The notes below the pieces were generated by a model, which saw only the letters and a list, made by a program, of their open reading frames with translations, searched no databases and had not been told where the DNA came from. The position numbers and the translations under genes are program-made. Source: Parvularculaceae bacterium (GTDB lineage Bacteria > Pseudomonadota > Alphaproteobacteria > Caulobacterales > Parvularculaceae). From it: a stretch of 64,000 nt of DNA. Shown here one piece after another: positions 1 to 9,113 of this stretch (position 1 is the first letter of the stretch; each line of letters opens with the position of its first letter). The DNA lies in contig JANQSJ010000011.1 in assembly GCA_028284065.1 (NCBI GenBank), positions 62,001 through 126,000 of the forward strand, given 5' to 3'.

Positions 1-798
1 CATCGCGTCGGCGTTTCGGGTGAGGTCCACCGCGCCGGCGTCGGCGAGATATTCGCGCTTCTGCGACAGGGCGAAGCGGATGAGGATGGCCAGCAGATAG
101 GCGAGGACGATGACGACCACCGCTACGATGATCAGCAGGCCGCCGCCACGGCTGTCGCCCCGCCGCGATCTTGTGTGGCCGCCCATCCTGACGCCGGACC
201 GGAAGACGCCGTTGAAGATCAGCTCGCCGACAAATGAGAAAATGCCGACGAAGATCACGGCGACGATCAGCAGCCTGACGTCCTGGTTGCGGATGTGGGT
301 GAGCTCGTGGGCGAGAACCGCTTCCAGTTCATCGCGGTCAAGGCGGTCGATCAGCCCACGCGTCAAGGTGATGGCGTAGTTCCTCTCGCTGATCCCGCTG
401 GCGAAAGCGTTCATCTGCGGCGTTTCGATGATCGACAGGGTCGGCATCGCAATCCCCCGCGAGATGCAGAGGTTTTCGAGAAGGTTATAGATCTCCGGCG
501 CGTCGGCGCGGGCGAGGCCGCGCGACCCGACGGACGCGGCGATGATCCGCTGGTGCGAGACCCAGGCGATCAGGAACCAGACGCACGCGCCAAGCACCGC
601 GAACGGGAGCGCGCCGACAAAGCGCTCCAGAACCAGCGCGCGCGCCTCCTCCATGCTGCGGAACTCTTCGACCGCGCCGACATATCCGATGGTCAACCCC
701 AGCAGCAGGACCGCAAGAAGAATGGGAAATCCGGCCAGCAACAGCAGTGATTTCAGCTGGTTATTCCAGATATGTGTTTGAAGGCCGTAAGCGCCCAT
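1..798 (-). CDS. M48-family membrane metalloprotease (HtpX-like), C-terminus cut by window edge
   Basis: Membrane zinc protease of the M48 family, probably acting in membrane-protein quality control. The frame is open from the ATG at 796-798 to base 1, giving 266 codons, so the C-terminal part lies outside the window. Two hydrophobic helices near the N-terminus come before the zinc motif HELTH (complement of about 294-311), and two more hydrophobic segments follow it. The sequence after the last helix, ending in residues like EYLADAGAVDLT, is the usual region holding the third zinc ligand (Glu). The start lies 6 bases after the racemase stop, so it is probably cotranscribed with lemA and the racemase. 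LemA beside an M48 protease is a common pairing. The ribosome site is weak, so the exact start is less certain than the family. Confidence 0.88.
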   Translation of the reverse strand, partial: MGAYGLQTHIWNNQLKSLLLLAGFPILLAVLLLGLTIGYVGAVEEFRSMEEARALVLERFVGALPFAVLGACVWFLIAWVSHQRIIAASVGSRGLARADAPEIYNLLENLCISRGIAMPTLSIIETPQMNAFASGISERNYAITLTRGLIDRLDRDELEAVLAHELTHIRNQDVRLLIVAVIFVGIFSFVGELIFNGVFRSGVRMGGHTRSRRGDSRGGGLLIIVAVVVIVLAYLLAILIRFALSQKREYLADAGAVDLTRNADAM

Positions 799-804
799 AT
801 GCGA

Positions 805-1521
805 TCAGGCTTGCTTTAGCGCGTCGCCGCCCAGCGCATAGTCAGCGAGCGCCGCAGCGTGGATCGCCGTGGTGTCGTAGACTGGCGGATCAACGTCATC
901 GGGTCCGAGGATCATGCAGAGCTCAGTGCATCCGAGAATCACGGCGTCGGCGCCGGCCGCCACGGCGCGCCTCACGATCTCCTGCATTTCGCCGCGGCTA
1001 TCCTCGCGGACGACGCCCTTCGAAAGTTCATCAAAGATGATCCGTCCGACCCGCGCCCGGTCCGCCCCATCCGGCGTCAAGACGTCGCCATCATATCGCC
1101 GCGCAAACTCCGGCAGGTAGAAGTGCCCCTCCATTACGAACGGCGTGCCGAGGAGAAGCGGCCGCCGCGCGTGGCCGTCTTGAAGCGCCGTCGCAAGCGC
1201 GTCCAGAAGATGGATGACCTCAAGGCCCGTCGCCTCCGCCGCCGCCGCGGCGCCGATGTGCGAGGTGTTTGACGAGATTGCGAGCGCCGTTGCGCCGCCG
1301 GCTTTCAGACGGCGCGCCGCGGCGGCGATCTCCTCCGCATACCCCCGCCAGTCGCTGTTGGCGTAGAGGCTCTGCATGACGCCAAAGTCGAGGGTATAGA
1401 TAAGCAGCGGCATGGAGTGCGCGCCGCCGCGCGCGGCGCGGGCCGCCGCATTCAGATGCGCGTAATAGATCGGGGTCGATTCCGGGCTGACGCCGCCAAT
1501 GAGGCCGAGCAGACGATCCAC
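805..1521 (-). CDS. Aspartate/glutamate racemase family protein (YgeA-like)
   Basis: PLP-independent amino-acid racemase of the Asp/Glu/hydantoin racemase superfamily, 238 aa, expected in the cytosol making D-amino acids. The N-terminus GGVSPESTPIYY matches the family's GGMSWEST-type opening. The second active-site motif LGCTEL, with its catalytic Cys, is present. The first active-site position, usually Cys in a CNT-H motif, reads SSNTSH, so Ser replaces Cys. E. coli YgeA likewise has Thr there, which fits a one-Cys racemase with asymmetric or slow chemistry. GTG start, with GAGGACG about 8 bases upstream that begins right at the lemA stop. It sits between lemA and the M48 protease in one apparent operon. 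The substrate cannot be read from sequence. Confidence 0.85.
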   Translation of the reverse strand: MDRLLGLIGGVSPESTPIYYAHLNAAARAARGGAHSMPLLIYTLDFGVMQSLYANSDWRGYAEEIAAAARRLKAGGATALAISSNTSHIGAAAAAEATGLEVIHLLDALATALQDGHARRPLLLGTPFVMEGHFYLPEFARRYDGDVLTPDGADRARVGRIIFDELSKGVVREDSRGEMQEIVRRAVAAGADAVILGCTELCMILGPDDVDPPVYDTTAIHAAALADYALGGDALKQA

Positions 1522-1532
1522 GTTGTGCGTCC

Positions 1533-2099
1533 TCAGCTAAACGAAACGTCCGGCGCCGCTTCAAGGGTTTCGCGCGCCGCCTCAGGGATCTCGAAGAAAT
1601 CGCGCTGTTTGAAGTTGCCCATCGGCGCAATGAAGTTGCCGGGTATCTGCTGGATGATGGTGTTGAACTCCTGCACGGCGTTGTTGAAGAAACGACGCGC
1701 GGCGGCGAGCTTGTTCTCCACGTCCGCCAGCTCGCGCTGCAGTTCAAGAAAGTTCGTGTTCGCCTTGAGATCCGGATAGGCTTCGGCGAGGGCGAAAAGA
1801 CGTCCGAGCGCCGCGCCGAGCACGCCTTCCGCCTGTCCCTGCGCCGCCGGGCCCTGCGCCGACGTCGCGGCGTTGCGGGCGCTGATCACCGCATCCAGCG
1901 TTTCCTTCTCATGGGCCGCATAGCCCTTCACCGTTTCGACGAGGTTGGGCACGAGGTCGTGGCGCTGCTTCAGCTGCACGTCGACGTCGGCGAAGGCCTG
2001 ATCGGCGCGCTGGTTGAGGGCGACGATGCGATTATACGTCAGCACCGCGAATGCGGCGACAATGACGATAATCCCGATAAACACCCAGAATGCGGACAT
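1533..2099 (-). CDS. lemA: LemA family protein
   Basis: LemA family protein of 188 residues. It has one N-terminal transmembrane helix (residues about 3-22, FWVFIGIIVIVAAFAVL) and then a long helical domain with the family signature RHDLVPNLVETVKGYA near residue 45. LemA proteins are membrane-anchored helical bundles of unclear function, often encoded next to M48/HtpX proteases, as here two genes downstream. I chose the ATG at 2097-2099 because GGAGAGGAGC lies just upstream; a longer open frame reaches 2153 but lacks that ribosome site. The gene is divergent from the DUF2959 lipoprotein, and the 130-base gap should hold both promoters. Confidence 0.92.
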   Translation of the reverse strand: MSAFWVFIGIIVIVAAFAVLTYNRIVALNQRADQAFADVDVQLKQRHDLVPNLVETVKGYAAHEKETLDAVISARNAATSAQGPAAQGQAEGVLGAALGRLFALAEAYPDLKANTNFLELQRELADVENKLAAARRFFNNAVQEFNTIIQQIPGNFIAPMGNFKQRDFFEIPEAARETLEAAPDVSFS

Positions 2100-2228
2100 G
2101 GACCTGCTCCTCTCCGAAATCTGCCCGGCGCGCCGGGCGTGGCGCGACGTCACGAAATTGGGTTATAGGTCGAATCGAATTGAGTCACGAAGCGCGTTTC
2201 ATCGCGCGCTTGGGGAAGGAGTTCACCA

Positions 2229-2882
2229 GTGAAACCGACACGGCGTCTTTTGACCGCCGCGCTCGGCGCCGGATCGCTTGCGATCCTTGGCGCCTGCGCT
2301 TCTACCTACTATTCCGCGATGGAACGTTTCGGCGTTGAGAAACGCGATATTCTCGTCGACCGCGTCAAGCTCGCTCGCGGCGAGCAGGCCGACGCCCAGG
2401 AGGTGTTCACCTCGGCGCTCGACGAGTTTCGCGCGCTTGTCGACGTCGATGGCGGCGACCTTGAGCGCAAATACGACAAGCTGAACGCGTCCTATAAGCG
2501 CGCAGATGGCCAGGCGAACGACGTTCGCGCGCGGATCAAGTCCGTCAATGATGTCGGGCGGCGGCTGTTCCGCGAATGGGAAACCGAACTCGGCGAATAC
2601 GAGAGCGCTTCCCTGCGCGCGCAGTCCCAGCGTCAGCTCGATCAAACCAAGGTCGAGTTCGAAGACCTGATGTCGGCGATGAACCGGGCAGCGGCGAAAA
2701 TGGACCCGGTGCTGGCGCTCTATAACGACCAGGTGCTGTTCCTGAAGCACAATCTGAACGCCCGGGCGATCGCCTCGCTGGAAACCGAACGGCTCGAGAT
2801 TGAGTCGCGAATTGAAACGCTGATCGAGGAAATGAACGAGTCCATCGCCGAAGCCGACAGGTTCATCGCCAATATGGGCTGA
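2229..2882 (+). CDS. DUF2959 family lipoprotein
   Basis: Putative lipoprotein of 217 aa. A basic N-terminus and hydrophobic stretch end in the lipobox LGAC at about residue 22, so the mature protein would be lipid-anchored at the envelope. The rest is charged and strongly helical, with predicted coiled coils at about residues 60-120 and 165-215. The YYSAMERFGVEKRDILVDRV start of the mature part is typical of DUF2959 proteins, whose function is unknown to me. GTG start with AAGGAG 8 bases upstream. It is convergent with gmk, with a 13-base gap. Confidence 0.8.
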   Translation: MKPTRRLLTAALGAGSLAILGACASTYYSAMERFGVEKRDILVDRVKLARGEQADAQEVFTSALDEFRALVDVDGGDLERKYDKLNASYKRADGQANDVRARIKSVNDVGRRLFREWETELGEYESASLRAQSQRQLDQTKVEFEDLMSAMNRAAAKMDPVLALYNDQVLFLKHNLNARAIASLETERLEIESRIETLIEEMNESIAEADRFIANMG

Positions 2883-2895
2883 CGTTCGTTCCCGG

Positions 2896-3555
2896 TCAGA
2901 AATCCCTGAGCATTCGCCGGACGCGCTCCGCCAGGCTCGTCTGCCGGTCGCGCTTCTGGCGTTCCGCCGTCAGGATCGCCCGCAGGCGTTCAAGCGACGC
3001 GTCGATATCCTCATTGACCACCACATATTCGTATTCGGCCCAGTGAGATATCTCCGCGTCGGCCTTGGCCATCCGGTTGCGGACGACTTCCTCCGGGTCC
3101 TGATTGCGGCTTCTTAGACGCCGTTCAAGCTCCTCGCGCGAGGGCGGCAGTATGAACACCTTGACGACGTCATTCGGCGCGCGTTGGGCGATCTGCTGCG
3201 CGCCCTGCCAATCAATGTCAAAGAGGACGTCCCGCCCCTCCGCCATCGCGGCGTCGACAGGCCCTTTTGGCGTGCCGTAATAGTTGCCGAAAACAAGCGC
3301 GGATTCCAGGAACTCCCCTTCAGAGCGCATGCGTTCGAATTCGGGAATGGTCTTGAAGTAATAATCTTCGCCCTCGACCTCGCCCGGCCGCGGCGCGCGC
3401 GTCGTCGCGGAAACTGACAGTTCGAGCTTGTCGTCGCGCCTGAGAAGCCGATCCGCGAGGGTCGTTTTGCCGGCGCCCGACGGGCTCGACAGGATCATCA
3501 TCAGCCCACGCCGGGACTCCGTCAGGGCCGCATTGGATTCACGGTCTTTATTCAA
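2896..3555 (-). CDS. gmk: Guanylate kinase
   Basis: Phosphorylates GMP to GDP with ATP in nucleotide synthesis; cytosolic; 219 aa. The P-loop SPSGAGKTT lies at residues 24-32. The GMP-binding stretch follows (SVSATTRAPRPGEVEGEDYYF), then the lid region with RLRSRNQDPEEVVRNRM. It is the last gene of the fabD-to-gmk block, a conserved alphaproteobacterial order. The start appears to be TTG at 3553-3555, overlapping the end of yicC by 8 bases. No ATG lies upstream of the RRGLM segment that relatives include, and a start at the internal ATG pair (3501/3498) would remove it. Confidence 0.95.
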   Translation of the reverse strand: MNKDRESNAALTESRRGLMMILSSPSGAGKTTLADRLLRRDDKLELSVSATTRAPRPGEVEGEDYYFKTIPEFERMRSEGEFLESALVFGNYYGTPKGPVDAAMAEGRDVLFDIDWQGAQQIAQRAPNDVVKVFILPPSREELERRLRSRNQDPEEVVRNRMAKADAEISHWAEYEYVVVNEDIDASLERLRAILTAERQKRDRQTSLAERVRRMLRDF

Positions 3556-4465
3556 CGTTCTGCGCCTGCTCCCTCATCTGGTCGATGACGGTCTTGAGAT
3601 CGAGGCCGATCGTCTTGAGGTCAAGCGTCGGCGCCTTGGCGCAAAGCGTGTTGGCCTCGCGGTTCAGCTCCTGGGTCAGAAAATCGAGCCTGCGGCCCAG
3701 GGCGCCGCCGGCGGCGAGAAGCTCTCGCGCCGCATCCACGTGCGCGCGCAGACGGTCGAGCTCTTCGCGCGCATCGGCGCGCACGGCGAGCATGGCGGCC
3801 TCCTGCGCCAGCCGGTCCGGCGCGACCTTTTCAGACCCAATGAGATCCTGAAGCTGTTGGTCGAGGCGCGCGCGAAAAGCCTCGCCGGCGCCGGCGGCGG
3901 CGGCTTCGGCGGCATCGACAAGCCGCTCGGTCTCGGCGAGCCGTTCCTTGACGACACCCTTCAGCGCCGCGCCCTCTGCGGTCCTGACGGCGTCCAGTTC
4001 GCCAAGCGCCGCCTCGAACCCCGCAAGGAGCGCCTTTTCGAATGCGCGCGTCTCCTCTTCATCCGCAGCGGCGGCGCGATCGCCCGTCTCCACGACGCCT
4101 CTCAGGGCGAGGATCGCCTCCGGGCGCGGCGGCGCGGCGTCGACGCGGCTGCGGATCGTCTCGATTGCGGCGAGCGCCGCCTCAAGGTTCGCCTCATTGA
4201 TCGCGAAACCCGCGCCCGGCCCTCCCGCATCCAGCGACAGGTTGCAGGTGAGGTTGCCGCGGGTGAGCGCCGCAGCGGCCGCCTTGCGGCACTGCGCCTC
4301 GACGCGGTCGAAGCCAGGCGGCGTGCGGAAGCGCAGCTCCAGCCCGCGGCCATTGACGCTTTTCAGCTCCCACGTCCAGCCGCGTCCAGCGGCCTCGCCA
4401 GACGCGCGGCCATAGCCGGTCATAGACCTGACGGCCAGATCGCCCGCAGCTCGGGAACCGCTCAT
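3548..4465 (-). CDS. yicC: YicC/YloC family endoribonuclease
   Basis: YicC-family protein, 305 aa, known as an endoribonuclease acting on small RNAs and mRNA in E. coli. The hallmark SMTGYGRA lies near residue 14, followed by ELKSVNGRGLELRFR. The C-terminal half carries the family stretches LDFLTQELNREANTL and IDQMREQAQNVE. The ATG at 4463-4465 overlaps the mltG stop in an ATGA arrangement, which suggests translational coupling. Its stop overlaps the gmk start region. Family and position agree, so confidence is high. Confidence 0.94.
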   Translation of the reverse strand: MSGSRAAGDLAVRSMTGYGRASGEAAGRGWTWELKSVNGRGLELRFRTPPGFDRVEAQCRKAAAAALTRGNLTCNLSLDAGGPGAGFAINEANLEAALAAIETIRSRVDAAPPRPEAILALRGVVETGDRAAAADEEETRAFEKALLAGFEAALGELDAVRTAEGAALKGVVKERLAETERLVDAAEAAAAGAGEAFRARLDQQLQDLIGSEKVAPDRLAQEAAMLAVRADAREELDRLRAHVDAARELLAAGGALGRRLDFLTQELNREANTLCAKAPTLDLKTIGLDLKTVIDQMREQAQNVE

Positions 4466-5475
4466 TTCGCAGGGTCCTTTTCGGCCGCCGCTTCCGCCGC
4501 CCGGCGTTCACGCTCCACCCGGCGCCACTTCGCGACGTTGCGGTTGTGCTCAGCGAGCGTTTCAGCGAACACATGCCCGCCGGTTCCGTCCGCAACAAAA
4601 AATAGGTCGTCCGTACGCGCAGGATTCAACACCGCAAGGATCGCATCCTTCCCGGGGTTTGCGATCGGCGTCGGCGGCAAGCCGTCAATGCGATAGGTGT
4701 TGTAGGGCGTCTCGCGCTTGATTTCGCTTACGCGAAGGCCTCGGCCGAGCGGCTCGCCGCCAGTCAGACCATAAATGATGGTCGGATCGGATTCGAGGCG
4801 CATGCCCTTCTTCAGCCGGTTGACGAAAACCGCCGCAATGCGCGGCCGCTCGCCGGCGACGGCGGTTTCCTTCTCTACGATTGAGGCGAGGATGATCGCT
4901 TCCTCCCGCGTCGAGAACGGCAGCTCAAGCGCACGGTCGTCCCATGCGTCGTCGATGAGCGCCGTTTGCGCCTTCATCATGGCGTCGACGAGCTGGTCGC
5001 GGGTTTCGCCGCGCGTAAACGCGTAGGTCTCGGGCAGGAGCGCGCCTTCGTCGGGGGTCAACGTCAGCTCCCCCTCCAGCTCCTCATTGGCGCGGATGAC
5101 GCCGAGCGCCTGCGCGGTCGTGAGCCCTTCGGCCACTGTGACGTAGTGGAGGATGCTCTTGCCGCGTTCGACAAGGTCGACGAGGTCCCAGACATTGAGG
5201 CCTTTCGGGATGCGATACTCGCCAGCCTTAAGCGACCCGGTGACGCCTTTCAGCTTCGCCGCGGCGACAAAGAGAATCGGGCGCCTCAAAACGCCCGCCT
5301 CGCCAAGCGTTTCGGCGATCGTCGTCACCGACGAGCCCTCCTCGAGCAGGACGACGACGTCTTCGTCGTGGGGTCCAGCGCGCAGCATCTCCTGGCGCAG
5401 AACAAACCCGCCGCCTGCGACGGCGAGCGCAGCAAGCAGCACGAGAAAGGCAAAGAAAAGCAAAAATGACCGCAT
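4462..5475 (-). CDS. mltG: Endolytic murein transglycosylase MltG
   Basis: Cleaves nascent peptidoglycan strands and so ends glycan elongation; inner-membrane anchored with a periplasmic catalytic domain; 337 aa. One N-terminal helix (residues about 3-25) is followed by a LysM-like part (VVLLEEGSSVTTIAETLGEA) and the YceG domain. The catalytic region IILASIVEKETAV places the key Glu at residue 201. Family motifs RLKKGMRLESDPTIIYG and the YNTYRIDGLPPTPIANPG-type stretch are intact. It lies 60 bases after fabF and overlaps yicC by 4 bases. Start is ATG. Confidence 0.95.
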   Translation of the reverse strand: MRSFLLFFAFLVLLAALAVAGGGFVLRQEMLRAGPHDEDVVVLLEEGSSVTTIAETLGEAGVLRRPILFVAAAKLKGVTGSLKAGEYRIPKGLNVWDLVDLVERGKSILHYVTVAEGLTTAQALGVIRANEELEGELTLTPDEGALLPETYAFTRGETRDQLVDAMMKAQTALIDDAWDDRALELPFSTREEAIILASIVEKETAVAGERPRIAAVFVNRLKKGMRLESDPTIIYGLTGGEPLGRGLRVSEIKRETPYNTYRIDGLPPTPIANPGKDAILAVLNPARTDDLFFVADGTGGHVFAETLAEHNRNVAKWRRVERERRAAEAAAEKDPAK

Positions 5476-5535
5476 GCCCCAACGATCCCCCGCGCCGCCT
5501 ACGCCGCGCTCGGCGGCCCAATTGCCGACCCCAGA

Positions 5536-6849
5536 CTAGCCGTCGAACCGCCGCAGCACCAAGCACGCATTGGTGCCGCCAAAGCCAAAGGAATTCGACA
5601 GGACGACATCGATCGGCTTTCGCACCGCCTCATTGGGCGCAAGATTGATGGCGGTATCCACCGACGGATTTTCTAGATTGATGGTTGGCGGCGCGATCCC
5701 GTCACGAATGGCGAGAAGGCTGAATACCGCCTCCACCGCGCCCGCCGCGCCGAGAAGATGGCCGGTCGCCGACTTCGTCGACGACATGACGAGCCCCTCC
5801 GCCGCGTCGCGAAAGAGGCGTTCGACTGCGCGCACTTCGATTTCGTCGCCCTTCGGCGTCGACGTGCCATGGGCATTGACATAGTCGACGTCCTTGGGCG
5901 CAAGACCTGCGCGCGCCAGCGCCATGCGCATCGCGCGATAGGCGCCGTCGCCGTCCTCCGCCGGAGCGGTGACATGGAACGCGTCGCCCGATAGTCCGTA
6001 TCCGACGATTTCCCCGTAGATCGTCGCGCCGCGCGCCCTCGCCCGCTCCAGTTCCTCAATAACGACCATGCCGGCCCCTTCGCCCATGAGAAACCCGTCG
6101 CGATCCTTGTCATAAGGCCGGGAGGCCTTTTCGGGCGTGTCGTTGAAATGCGTCGTCAGTGCCTTGCAGGCGGTGAAGCCGGCAATGCCGATGGGGCAGA
6201 TCGTCGATTCCGCGCCGCCGGCGATCATCGCATCGGCGTCGCCCAGCATCACCAGCCGCGCCGCATCCCCGATGGCATGCGCGCCGGACGAGCAGGCCGT
6301 GACGACGGCGTGGTTCGGTCCCTTGAGCCCGAGCCGTATCGACACCTGGCCGGAGACGAGATTGATGAGAGACCCCGGCACGAAGAACGGAGAGACGCGC
6401 CGGTGGCCCTGCTCATGCAGGGCGAGGGAGTTGCGTTCGATGCCCTCAAGTCCGCCGATCCCGGCGCCTACGAGCACGCCCATACGCTCATGGTCTTCAG
6501 GCGTTTTTAACTCCACGCCCGAATGCCGGAACGCCATTTCCGCGGCGGCGATGCCGAAGACGATGAACTCGTCCATGCGGCGCCTGTCCTTGGCGGACAC
6601 CCAGTCATCGGGATTGAAGGCGTCGCCCGCGGCGCCCGCGTCGATAAGATCAGCGCCGCCGCCCTTGCCGTCAGTCTTCGGCACCGCGGCGGCGATGCGG
6701 CAGGGGAGATCGGACGCGTCGAACTTGTCGATCGGCCCGGCGGCGGCCTCGCCGGCGACGAGGCGCCGCCAGCTCGGCTCCAGCGATCCCGCCAGCGGCG
6801 AGACCATGCCGAGGCCAGTTATGACGGCGCGCTTCAACAGGTGGGTCAT
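5536..6849 (-). CDS. fabF: 3-oxoacyl-ACP synthase II (KAS II)
   Basis: Condenses malonyl-ACP with acyl-ACP in fatty-acid elongation; 437 aa, slightly longer than the usual 410-420. The thiolase-fold catalytic set is complete: Cys186 in VVTACSSGAHAIG, His in NAHGTSTPKGD, and Lys/His in KSATGHLLGAAGA. The C-terminal SNSFGFGGTNACLVL motif is intact. The extra length comes from an insert at about residues 55-80 (PKTDGKGGGADLIDAGAAG), before the segment that leads into the catalytic core. It follows acpP by 84 bases. Start is ATG. Confidence 0.97.
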   Translation of the reverse strand: MTHLLKRAVITGLGMVSPLAGSLEPSWRRLVAGEAAAGPIDKFDASDLPCRIAAAVPKTDGKGGGADLIDAGAAGDAFNPDDWVSAKDRRRMDEFIVFGIAAAEMAFRHSGVELKTPEDHERMGVLVGAGIGGLEGIERNSLALHEQGHRRVSPFFVPGSLINLVSGQVSIRLGLKGPNHAVVTACSSGAHAIGDAARLVMLGDADAMIAGGAESTICPIGIAGFTACKALTTHFNDTPEKASRPYDKDRDGFLMGEGAGMVVIEELERARARGATIYGEIVGYGLSGDAFHVTAPAEDGDGAYRAMRMALARAGLAPKDVDYVNAHGTSTPKGDEIEVRAVERLFRDAAEGLVMSSTKSATGHLLGAAGAVEAVFSLLAIRDGIAPPTINLENPSVDTAINLAPNEAVRKPIDVVLSNSFGFGGTNACLVLRRFDG

Positions 6850-6933
6850 CGGCCTCGCTCCCGCGCGCCCTGCCCCCTCACGACGCAGCTCCCCTTGATC
6901 GCCGCGCGCCCTTAATTGCGCGCGCCGCCGGGG

Positions 6934-7170
6934 TTAGTTTTTCTGGTCCTGAATGAACTTGATGGCGTCGCCGACGGTCTGGATTGTTTCGGCGGCGTCA
7001 TCCGGAATTTCAACGTCGAACTCTTCTTCGAACGCCATAACAAGCTCGACGATGTCGAGGCTGTCCGCGCCGAGATCATCGATGAAGCTCGCCTTCGGGT
7101 CGACCTTCGCCGGATCGACGTCGAGATGCTCGACGACAATCTTGGTTACGCGTTCGGCAAATTCAGACAT
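6934..7170 (-). CDS. acpP: Acyl carrier protein
   Basis: Acidic 78-aa acyl carrier protein. The phosphopantetheine attachment site is Ser37 in [19 protein letters not shown], matching the family's DSL motif exactly. It carries acyl chains for FabD, FabG and FabF, all encoded around it. Start is ATG at 7168-7170 with AAGGAG upstream. A 227-base gap separates it from fabG, long enough for its own promoter, which suits the high ACP demand of cells, although I could not identify a clear promoter. Confidence 0.98.
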   Translation of the reverse strand: MSEFAERVTKIVVEHLDVDPAKVDPKASFIDDLGADSLDIVELVMAFEEEFDVEIPDDAAETIQTVGDAIKFIQDQKN

Positions 7171-7397
7171 CCTTCAGTGCTCCTTCTAAAGCGTTCCCGC
7201 ACGACCCGAGCGCCCAAGTAAGGCGCCGCGTCGCAACCCCTGCCGGCCGGCGCTGGAACGCCTGGCGAAGCGGACGCCCAGACCGCCGCCGGCGGTTCGT
7301 TCATCCGTTGACAATCCGGCCTTCCATGAGGCCGCACGGGCGCTTACGGCAAATCGAATGGCGTTGCAACGCCGCGCCGCAATGTGGAATTGGCGGG

Positions 7398-8135
7398 TTA
7401 TATCATCGCCATGCCGCCATTCACGTGCAGCGTCTGGCCGGTGACGTAGCGCGCCTCGTCGCTGGCGAGGTAGGCCGCCGCGGCGCCAATATCCGCGGGC
7501 GCGCCCATGTCGCCGGCGGGAATCTTCGACAGAATGGCCGCCTTCTGGTCGTCATTCAGCGCAGCGGTCATGGCGGTCGAGATGAAGCCTGGCGCGATGC
7601 AGTTAACGGTGACGTTGCGGGAGGCGACTTCGGCCGCGAGCGATTTTGAAAAGCCGATCATGCCCGCCTTCGACGCGGCGTAATTCGCCTGCCCGGCGTT
7701 GCCGGTCACGCCCACCACGGACGTCACGCCGATGATGCGGCCGTGGCGCTGCTTCGTCAGACCTCGAAGCGCCGCCTTGGCGAGGCGGAAATAGGCGGTG
7801 AGATTGAGCGCGATCACCTCGTCCCACTGCGCGGGCTTCATCATCATCAGAAGCCCGTCGCGCGTAACGCCGGCATTGGAGACGACGATGTGCAGACCGC
7901 CCATCGCCTCGGCCGCCTGTTTCGGAAGCGCGTCCACGGCGTCGAGATCGGCGAGGTCGCAGGGCGTCGCCACCGCCCGTTCGCCGAGCTTTTCGGTCAG
8001 CGCCGCAAGCTTATCAACATTCGTGCCCGAGAGGGCCACTTGCGCGCCGCGCGCGTGCAGGGCTTCGGCCACCGCGCCGCCGATGCCGCCGCTCGCGCCG
8101 GTAATGAGGGCGCATTTTCCTGAAAGATCAAACAT
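7398..8135 (-). CDS. fabG: 3-oxoacyl-ACP reductase
   Basis: NADPH-dependent reduction of 3-oxoacyl-ACP in fatty-acid synthesis; 245 aa, normal for FabG. The cofactor motif TGASGGIG lies at residues 12-19, NNAG appears as SNAGVTRDGLL (first Asn replaced by Ser), and the catalytic Tyr/Lys pair is in ANYAASKAG. The C-terminus VTGQTLHVNGGMAMI is typical. It follows fabD by 36 bases on the same strand. Start is ATG. Confidence 0.96.
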   Translation of the reverse strand: MFDLSGKCALITGASGGIGGAVAEALHARGAQVALSGTNVDKLAALTEKLGERAVATPCDLADLDAVDALPKQAAEAMGGLHIVVSNAGVTRDGLLMMMKPAQWDEVIALNLTAYFRLAKAALRGLTKQRHGRIIGVTSVVGVTGNAGQANYAASKAGMIGFSKSLAAEVASRNVTVNCIAPGFISTAMTAALNDDQKAAILSKIPAGDMGAPADIGAAAAYLASDEARYVTGQTLHVNGGMAMI

Positions 8136-8171
8136 ATCCAGCTACCTCTTTGCTTTCGCCGGCTGCGGCCG

Positions 8172-9113
8172 TCACCTGGCCGACGCGGCGAAGGCTTCTA
8201 CATCGTCCGGCTCCCCGACGCTGATAATGCGAGCCTCCTTTGCGATCCGCCGCACGAGGCCGGCGAGAATCTTGCCGGTTCCGATTTCAACGAATTCATC
8301 GACGCCTTCGCCCGCCATATAGGCGACGCACTCGGTCCACCGCACCCGCGACGTTACCTGCTTCACGAGAAGATCCCTGATTTCGTCCGGCGCGCTTGTG
8401 GGACGGGCGACTACATTCGAGACAATCGGAAGTGTCGGCGCGGAAATGCTCGCCTCGGCCAGATGCGCGCGCATGGCCTCTGCGGCGGGCGCCATCATGG
8501 TGGAGTGGAACGGGCCCGACACGGGAAGCATACGCGCCATCTTGATCCCGTGGGCCCGGGCGTTTTCGGCAAGCGCCTCGACCCGCGCCGTCGCGCCGGA
8601 GACGACGACCTGGCCCGGGGCGTTGTCGTTCGCGATTTCAAGAACGCCCTCGCCTTCTGTGGCGGCGATCGCGGCTTCGGCCCCCTCAATGCTGGCCCCT
8701 AGGAGGGCGGCCATGGCCCCGGCCCCTTCCGGCGCGGCGGCCAGCATGGCCTCGCCACGGAGCTGCAGGAGCTTTGCCGCATCGGCGAGCGACAAAGCGC
8801 CCGCGACGCACAGGGCGCTGTATTCCCCGAGCGAATGGCCAGCGGCGAACGCGCACTCAGAGACCTTTACGCCGGCCTCCGCCTCCAAAACCCGAAACGC
8901 CGCCACCGAATGGGTCATCAGCGCCGGCTGAGCGTTTGTCGTGAGATTGAGCGCTTCATCCGGCCCGTCCCACATCACTGAGGACAGCTTGCGTTCCAAC
9001 GCCTCGTCGACCTCGTCAAAGACCGCTCGGGCGACCGGAAAACGCGCCGCCAATGCCGCGCCCATGCGGACCGACTGGCTTCCCTGTCCCGGAAAAATCA
9101 GGCTTCTCGTCAT
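8172..9113 (-). CDS. fabD: Malonyl-CoA:ACP transacylase
   Basis: Loads malonyl groups onto ACP; 313 aa, cytosolic. The N-terminal FPGQGSQ motif and the nucleophile Ser94 in AGHSLGEYSAL are present. The catalytic His lies in VSGPFHSTMM. It is the first gene of the minus-strand block fabD-fabG-acpP-fabF-mltG-yicC-gmk. Start is ATG at 9111-9113 with GGAGGTCG 8 bases upstream. The enzyme uses malonyl-CoA, which is also the substrate of the malonyl-CoA reductase encoded at 29.7 kb, so the two would compete for one pool. Confidence 0.97.
   Translation of the reverse strand: MTRSLIFPGQGSQSVRMGAALAARFPVARAVFDEVDEALERKLSSVMWDGPDEALNLTTNAQPALMTHSVAAFRVLEAEAGVKVSECAFAAGHSLGEYSALCVAGALSLADAAKLLQLRGEAMLAAAPEGAGAMAALLGASIEGAEAAIAATEGEGVLEIANDNAPGQVVVSGATARVEALAENARAHGIKMARMLPVSGPFHSTMMAPAAEAMRAHLAEASISAPTLPIVSNVVARPTSAPDEIRDLLVKQVTSRVRWTECVAYMAGEGVDEFVEIGTGKILAGLVRRIAKEARIISVGEPDDVEAFAASAR

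Noticed and set aside
3428..4696. A 422-codon plus-strand frame over yicC and mltG
   Set aside because: Arg/Ala-rich antisense shadow of two well-supported genes.
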